Source of the DNA: Deltaproteobacteria bacterium
GTDB lineage: Bacteria > SAR324 > NAC60-12
NCBI GenBank assembly: GCA_002730365.1
Contig: PBZZ01000126.1
Coordinates: 1 to 10,680, forward strand
Length of the DNA stretch: 10,680 nucleotides
Reading direction: 5' to 3'
Part shown: in pieces, positions 6,450-10,680 of the stretch
Numbering within the stretch: position 1 is the stretch's first letter
How the letters are laid out: each line of letters opens with the position of its first letter
Notes under the pieces: generated by a model
The model's input: only the letters and a program-made list of their open reading frames with translations
Told to the model about the DNA's origin: nothing
Database searches by the model: none
Made by a program: the position numbers and the translations under genes

Positions 6450-7493
6450 ATGATAAACGAGGAAAAGCGCAAAGACCTGGAATCGGCAATGAGCCAGATC
6501 GAACGACAGTTTGGTAAGGGCTCCATCATGAAACTTGGAGACCAAGCTCTGAACCAGATTTCAGTGATTGGTTCCGGCAACTTGGGTTTGGATATTGCGC
6601 TAGGGGTGGGAGGCTATCCTCGGGGAAGGATTATTGAGATTTATGGGCCCGAAGCATCAGGTAAGACGACCTTAGCACTCTGTGCAGTCGCAGAGGTGCA
6701 GCGGGCTGGCGGTGTGGCTGCGTTTATTGATGCAGAACACGCTCTCGACATTAGCAATGCACTACTGCTGGGAGTCAATGTGGAGGAAATGCTGGTAGCT
6801 CAGCCCGACTATGGAGAACAGGCCCTGGAGATCGCTGAACAATTGGTCCGCGTGGGCAAGGTGGATATTGTCGTAGTAGATTCGGTGGCTGCTCTCGTTC
6901 CGAAGGGTGAACTGGATGGAGACATGGGCGATTCTCACATGGGGCTCCATGCCCGCCTGATGTCACAGGCTTTGCGTAAGCTGACGGGCTCGGTTTCAAA
7001 GTCGCACACGATCTTCATTTTCATCAATCAATTGCGCTCTAAAATCGGAGTCATGTTTGGCAATCCAGAGACAACCACTGGAGGCAACGCGCTCAAATTC
7101 TACGCGAGTGTACGTTTGGACGTTCGCAGCACCACCAAGATCAAGCAGGGCGACGAAGTTCGTGGTCATCGGATCAAGGTCAAGGTCGTCAAAAATAAAG
7201 TAGCTCCTCCTTTCCGCAATACGGAAGTCGACCTTATCTATGGAGAAGGGATCTCCCACTTGGGTACGATTCTCGACTACGCGACAGAAGGCAACATTGT
7301 ACAGAAGAGTGGGACTTGGTTTTCCTTCGACAAAGAACGCCTGGGGCAGGGGCGAGACAACGCAATTCGTTTTTTGACGGAGCACACAGAGATTGCCCAG
7401 GTGATCGAAAATCGGGTTCGTCAGTTACACGGGCTACTTCCACCTGATGCAGAAACGCCAGCAGAGGAGGAGGCAAAGGCTGCCAGTGACTGA
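6450..7493 (+). CDS. recA: RecA recombinase
   Basis: RecA forms ATP-dependent filaments on single-stranded DNA, drives homologous strand exchange and triggers LexA self-cleavage. The 347 residues are of normal length and show the N-terminal [15 protein letters not shown], Walker [10 protein letters not shown] (66-74), Walker B strand IVVVDS (140-145), loop L1 [15 protein letters not shown] (151-165), FINQLR (191-196), and loop L2 with [20 protein letters not shown] (205-224). The tail is acidic ([14 protein letters not shown]), as is usual. The frame is open back to a TTG at 6357 and has an ATG at 6387. The ATG at 6450 gives [18 protein letters not shown], which aligns with the start of known RecAs, and a GCGGAA lies 8 bp before it; the other starts have no Shine-Dalgarno. 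The stop overlaps the start of mnmH, so the two are probably co-expressed. Confidence 0.97.
   Translation: MINEEKRKDLESAMSQIERQFGKGSIMKLGDQALNQISVIGSGNLGLDIALGVGGYPRGRIIEIYGPEASGKTTLALCAVAEVQRAGGVAAFIDAEHALDISNALLLGVNVEEMLVAQPDYGEQALEIAEQLVRVGKVDIVVVDSVAALVPKGELDGDMGDSHMGLHARLMSQALRKLTGSVSKSHTIFIFINQLRSKIGVMFGNPETTTGGNALKFYASVRLDVRSTTKIKQGDEVRGHRIKVKVVKNKVAPPFRNTEVDLIYGEGISHLGTILDYATEGNIVQKSGTWFSFDKERLGQGRDNAIRFLTEHTEIAQVIENRVRQLHGLLPPDAETPAEEEAKAASD
7465..7480 (+). promoter_or_regulatory. Purine-rich ribosome binding site for mnmH inside the recA 3' end
   Basis: AGGAGGAGG (7465-7473) followed by AAAGG (7475-7479) encodes part of the acidic RecA tail and also lies 6 to 12 bp before the GTG at 7486. 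This supports the GTG as the mnmH start over the ATG at 7447, which has no purine-rich site before it. Confidence 0.5.
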
Positions 7494-8544
7494 GTTTTCT
7501 TCAAGGCAGTTTCTGCAGGGCCCCTGTCCATCTCTCGCTATATCGGAGCTGCCATTTCTCTCTCCTCCGCCTCTGTTCGATGTTCGTACCGCTGAGGAAT
7601 ACACTCAAGGGCACATCCCTGGGTCTTTCAATCAACCGCTGTTTGACCATTTTGAACGATCTACGATCGGGACACTTTACAAGCAAGTCAGTCCAGAGTC
7701 CGCGATGGCTGAAGGGCTGCGCTATGCTGAGCTGCGTGTGCAGCAATTGGTGGAAAGTTTTCAGCCTTGGCAGAAACAACCACTGATTGTTTACTGTGCA
7801 CGTGGTGGAATGCGTTCCGCTTCTGTAGTGCGTCTGCTCAACAGTGAAGGTTTCAACGCACAACAATTGCGAGGTGGTTACAAACACTATCGCCAACATG
7901 TTCTGCAAGCCCTTGAACAGTGGTCGCCATCCCTGATCGTGCTACATGGTCCCACCGGGGTAGGCAAGACGCTATTGTTGAAACAGCTGCCAGATCATCT
8001 GGACCTGGAAGACTTGGCACAGCACCGGAGCTCGTTGTTTGGTGGCATCCATCGGCATCCACGAACTCAGCGGCAATTTGAGGGACTACTGCACCAGGCA
8101 AAGCTTACTCTCCCAATAGATCGTTCATTTTTCATCGAAGGAGAGAGCCGCAAGGTCGGTCCGGTGTTCATCCCAACACCGCTGGCCAAGGCAATGCAGA
8201 AAGGTCAGAAAGTCCTGCTACATGCTTCACTAGAGACACGAATCGATAGAACTCTGGCTGATTACCGTGTTGAAGATGAAGCAACGGTTGCCGAAGTTGA
8301 CCAGATCTTGCAGTCCCTGCGCATGGCATTAGGTCGGCAGTTGGTGGATCATCTGCGTGACTGCTTGTGGCAAAATCGGTTGCGTGAGTTGGTAGCGATC
8401 TTATTGAACGACTATTACGACCCACGTTACTTCAATTCAATGAAAAACTATCACTACGCGGCTGAGTTCTCAGCAGAAAATCTGAATCAAACCGTAGACG
8501 ATCTACGGAAATTTCGAGATGACGCCGCGGCAGCGTCCGGATGA
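7486..8544 (+). CDS. mnmH: tRNA 2-selenouridine synthase MnmH (SelU)
   Basis: MnmH replaces sulfur with selenium at the 2-thiouridine wobble base (position 34) of Lys, Glu and Gln tRNAs, by way of a geranylated intermediate, using selenophosphate from SelD. From the GTG start the protein has 352 residues, near the family's usual ~360. An N-terminal rhodanese domain carries [20 protein letters not shown] (from residue 31), [10 protein letters not shown], and the active-site loop CARGGMRS with Cys104. A P-loop domain follows with GPTGVGKT (155-162), the family-specific ESRKVG (220-225) and a C-terminal YDPRY (311-315). The GTG overlaps the recA stop by 8 bp. An alternative ATG at 7447 adds 13 residues ([13 protein letters not shown]), which look like out-of-frame recA tail. 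It links the operon to selenium metabolism; selD is not in the window. Confidence 0.94.
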   Translation: MTEFSSRQFLQGPCPSLAISELPFLSPPPLFDVRTAEEYTQGHIPGSFNQPLFDHFERSTIGTLYKQVSPESAMAEGLRYAELRVQQLVESFQPWQKQPLIVYCARGGMRSASVVRLLNSEGFNAQQLRGGYKHYRQHVLQALEQWSPSLIVLHGPTGVGKTLLLKQLPDHLDLEDLAQHRSSLFGGIHRHPRTQRQFEGLLHQAKLTLPIDRSFFIEGESRKVGPVFIPTPLAKAMQKGQKVLLHASLETRIDRTLADYRVEDEATVAEVDQILQSLRMALGRQLVDHLRDCLWQNRLRELVAILLNDYYDPRYFNSMKNYHYAAEFSAENLNQTVDDLRKFRDDAAAASG

Positions 8545-10680
8545 ACATGGCAGTTCTTGTACGCTGGCTCCAAGGAGCTATACTGGGGTGTGGATTCTGT
8601 TTGACCACTCTAAGCGCCTTGGCCACTCCTTCAGATCAAGTACAGACCCCTTACGGGCCTTTCCCGCTGGGTGAAATCTCTCCTTTCCAACAAGATCTTT
8701 CTTTAAACACACCCAAGCTGGGTCGTTCGGTCCCTCTTCCTCCATTGCCCAACTTAAGTCCACTCAGTCGAGAGCCCTTGCAGGTCAGCTTCTTCGATCA
8801 GATCGGTCGATACTTTGAGACCACACTGGAGAGTTTCCAGAATGGCGACTTTGCACTGGCACGAGATCGGTTCTACGAAATCATCGATAAGAAGCCGAAC
8901 AGTCGTTGGGCTAAACCATCAGGATTCTGGTTGGGCTTGTCTAGGACTCAGCTTGGAGAATTCCAGGCTGCTGTAGACGACCTACAAGGTTGGCTACAAA
9001 CTGATTCAGAACAAGTGCCCGGATTGAGATCTGCAGCTTACCTAACATTGACCTGGTTGACGGCAAGACGTGGAGATTGTGCGGAGAGCCAGGTGTGGTT
9101 GAGTCGATTGCGAGATATTGGGCAGGCTAGCAAAGAGTATCTGCGGGAAGGAACCCGTATCGAACTCTACTGTGCAGCCCAGACCAAGCCCGCCCAAGTC
9201 CCAGCGATTTTTACACAACTGCGTCAGGATCCTGGTAACGCACAAAATCTGGTTCGTTTTGTTGCAGAAGAAGCCTCCTATCAGTACGAACGGGCGAACT
9301 GCAGTCCCGTTTTACGATTGCGAGAAGAGCATTTTGAAAAATACTATAATTATTCTGAAATAGAAGAACTTGCTGTCATGTCAGCCTGGTGTCGCTGGCA
9401 GCAGCAGGATTGGGAAACACTAGATCAAGAAGTTCAGGCCTTGGCGAAGCGGGGGTTACGCGATGAAGATCAGTTGTCTCTGCTCCAACTGGAGTTGGCC
9501 TTACGTAAACAGGACGAGAAGGAAGTTCGTCGAACCATGCGCGCTCTGCGTCAGCGAGAGCTACGTCGTGAAGGGGCCTATCGAGCGATGTGGCATGCTG
9601 CATCCTGGGGATGGTGGGAGTTTTTGTTAGATTTTCCACTGCCTGTTGAAGAGTTTGCGCTACGTACCAGGGTAGAGGAATTTCGCTTACTAAGAGCCCA
9701 GGCGCTTCAGGAAACGGGGGAGCTAGAGCAGGCCCGTCAAATCTTTGAGGAACTGCTGGTTTCCCCTGATTTGGCGACCTCTCTGAAGGGAGAGGTTATT
9801 TATCGTCTCGCCTATCTGGATTTGTCAGAAGGCCAGATAAAACGGGGTCTCGAACGCTGTCAGCAAGTGACTCAGGAGTTTGTAGAGTCAGCTCGGTTAG
9901 GTGATTGCTACTTCTGGCAAGCAGCTCTGGAAGACCCGAAGCGCAATGAGAATCAGCGTCGTACAATTGGCCTGACACTCCGGCAGGTTCCCGTAGAGGC
10001 AGGCCGTGAGGAAGAGAAAGCACTGATCCGTATCGGTTTGTCCATGCTGAATGAAGACTGGCTGGAAGCCCAGAAAGAAGCGAAGACTCTGGTAGATGCA
10101 GAGCCACCATCACGCTACCAGGTTCGTGCCTGGCAGTGGTTGGTTGCGATTTATCGTGGCTTGGAGCTTCCAGAAGAGGCACTGAGAGAACTGGATGCGC
10201 TGCTCAAGTCTCATCCAGAGGCTTTGAACAAGGATCTGTTGATTGAGCAGGCTCTGTTGCTACGGGATTTGAATCGTCGCGAAGAAGCCCTGCAAGTCTT
10301 GCTCAGCCATTCAGAAATCCTTGATCTGGAGATGCAGCAACTACAATTGAGCCTGTTGTGGGAGTTGGAGCTTTGGGAAGGCTTTCTGGAAAAAGCCCTG
10401 CAGATGCTGCCTCAGATGAAAGATCCCAAGGACCAGGCTGAGTTACATTTCCGGCGTGGCCAGGCATACGAACAGATTAAGGATCAACTGAAAGCCTTAC
10501 CAGCGTATGAACGTTCACTACAAAATGTTCTGAATCCAACTTGGGGGATTGAGGCTAAGCTGGCGATTTTGCGCCTATACTACGGGTTGAAAGATGTGCG
10601 CTTTACAGAGCGTTCAGAAATTTATTTGACGGATACTCGTTTTAAACCGGAACAAGAAGAGCAGATTCGGAATTGGTTAG
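8541..10680 (+). CDS. Exported TPR-like helical-repeat protein, partial (C-terminus beyond window)
   Basis: The frame is open from the ATG at 8541 to the right edge, giving 713 codons without a stop. The N-terminus is a signal peptide: Arg8, a hydrophobic stretch (about 12-27) and a probable cleavage site ALA|TP after residue 28. ILGC (14-17) could be read as a lipobox, but the long hydrophobic stretch after it argues against that. A Pro-rich linker (about 60-85) precedes a long all-helical region of degenerate TPR-like pairs, for example SFQNGDFALARDRFYEIIDK (about 98-117), LQETGELEQARQIFEELLVS, and FRRGQAYEQIKDQLKALPAY near the end. It probably acts in the periplasm or at the outer membrane as a binding scaffold; the partner is unknown. 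The ATG overlaps the mnmH stop (ATGA), so translation is probably coupled. A second ATG at residue 3 is equally possible. Confidence 0.85.
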   Translation, partial: MNMAVLVRWLQGAILGCGFCLTTLSALATPSDQVQTPYGPFPLGEISPFQQDLSLNTPKLGRSVPLPPLPNLSPLSREPLQVSFFDQIGRYFETTLESFQNGDFALARDRFYEIIDKKPNSRWAKPSGFWLGLSRTQLGEFQAAVDDLQGWLQTDSEQVPGLRSAAYLTLTWLTARRGDCAESQVWLSRLRDIGQASKEYLREGTRIELYCAAQTKPAQVPAIFTQLRQDPGNAQNLVRFVAEEASYQYERANCSPVLRLREEHFEKYYNYSEIEELAVMSAWCRWQQQDWETLDQEVQALAKRGLRDEDQLSLLQLELALRKQDEKEVRRTMRALRQRELRREGAYRAMWHAASWGWWEFLLDFPLPVEEFALRTRVEEFRLLRAQALQETGELEQARQIFEELLVSPDLATSLKGEVIYRLAYLDLSEGQIKRGLERCQQVTQEFVESARLGDCYFWQAALEDPKRNENQRRTIGLTLRQVPVEAGREEEKALIRIGLSMLNEDWLEAQKEAKTLVDAEPPSRYQVRAWQWLVAIYRGLELPEEALRELDALLKSHPEALNKDLLIEQALLLRDLNRREEALQVLLSHSEILDLEMQQLQLSLLWELELWEGFLEKALQMLPQMKDPKDQAELHFRRGQAYEQIKDQLKALPAYERSLQNVLNPTWGIEAKLAILRLYYGLKDVRFTERSEIYLTDTRFKPEQEEQIRNWL

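Noticed and set aside
9376..10182. Two minus-strand open frames opposite the TPR-like protein
   Set aside because: The plus-strand frame is continuous through this region and has repeat structure; the antisense products do not.

Overview
The window (10,680 bp, roughly half G+C by eye) is densely packed bacterial chromosome. Two gene blocks diverge from a regulatory gap of about 250 bp at 6197-6449. Signal peptides, a large apparently exported helical-repeat protein and a UDP-sugar enzyme suggest a Gram-negative (diderm) organism. The RecA, Era and MnmH sequences are of ordinary proteobacterial type. I cannot place the lineage further; a deltaproteobacteria-like group is only a guess. I see no mobile element, CRISPR array, rRNA, tRNA or phage gene.

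Left block (minus strand, 6196 to 1). The transcription order is: UDP-glucuronate decarboxylase (5255-6196); a large signal-peptide, propeller-like, TPR, transmembrane and C-terminal J-domain protein (2887-5244); a 60-residue CPXCG zinc-ribbon-like protein (2708-2890); an 85-residue membrane protein (2443-2700); and a 286-residue polytopic membrane protein (1576-2436). These five are separated by -4 to +10 bp and look like one operon. An 81-bp gap follows with a good sigma70-type promoter. It drives era (556-1494), which is followed 46 bp later by a membrane-anchored protein of unknown function that runs off the left edge (1-509).

Right block (plus strand, 6450 to 10680). recA (6450-7493) overlaps mnmH/selU, the tRNA 2-selenouridine synthase (about 7486-8544). 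mnmH overlaps by an ATGA junction a long exported TPR-like protein (8541 onward) that is still open at the right edge. The three appear translationally coupled.

The core genes are housekeeping: recombination and SOS, ribosome assembly, tRNA wobble modification and nucleotide-sugar supply. The less usual part is the membrane-bound J-domain protein, which places a predicted periplasmic propeller and helical-repeat region on the same chain as a cytoplasmic Hsp70 co-chaperone domain, inside an operon of small, poorly characterised envelope proteins. I see no convincing wholly new system; that protein and its operon are the best candidates for follow-up.
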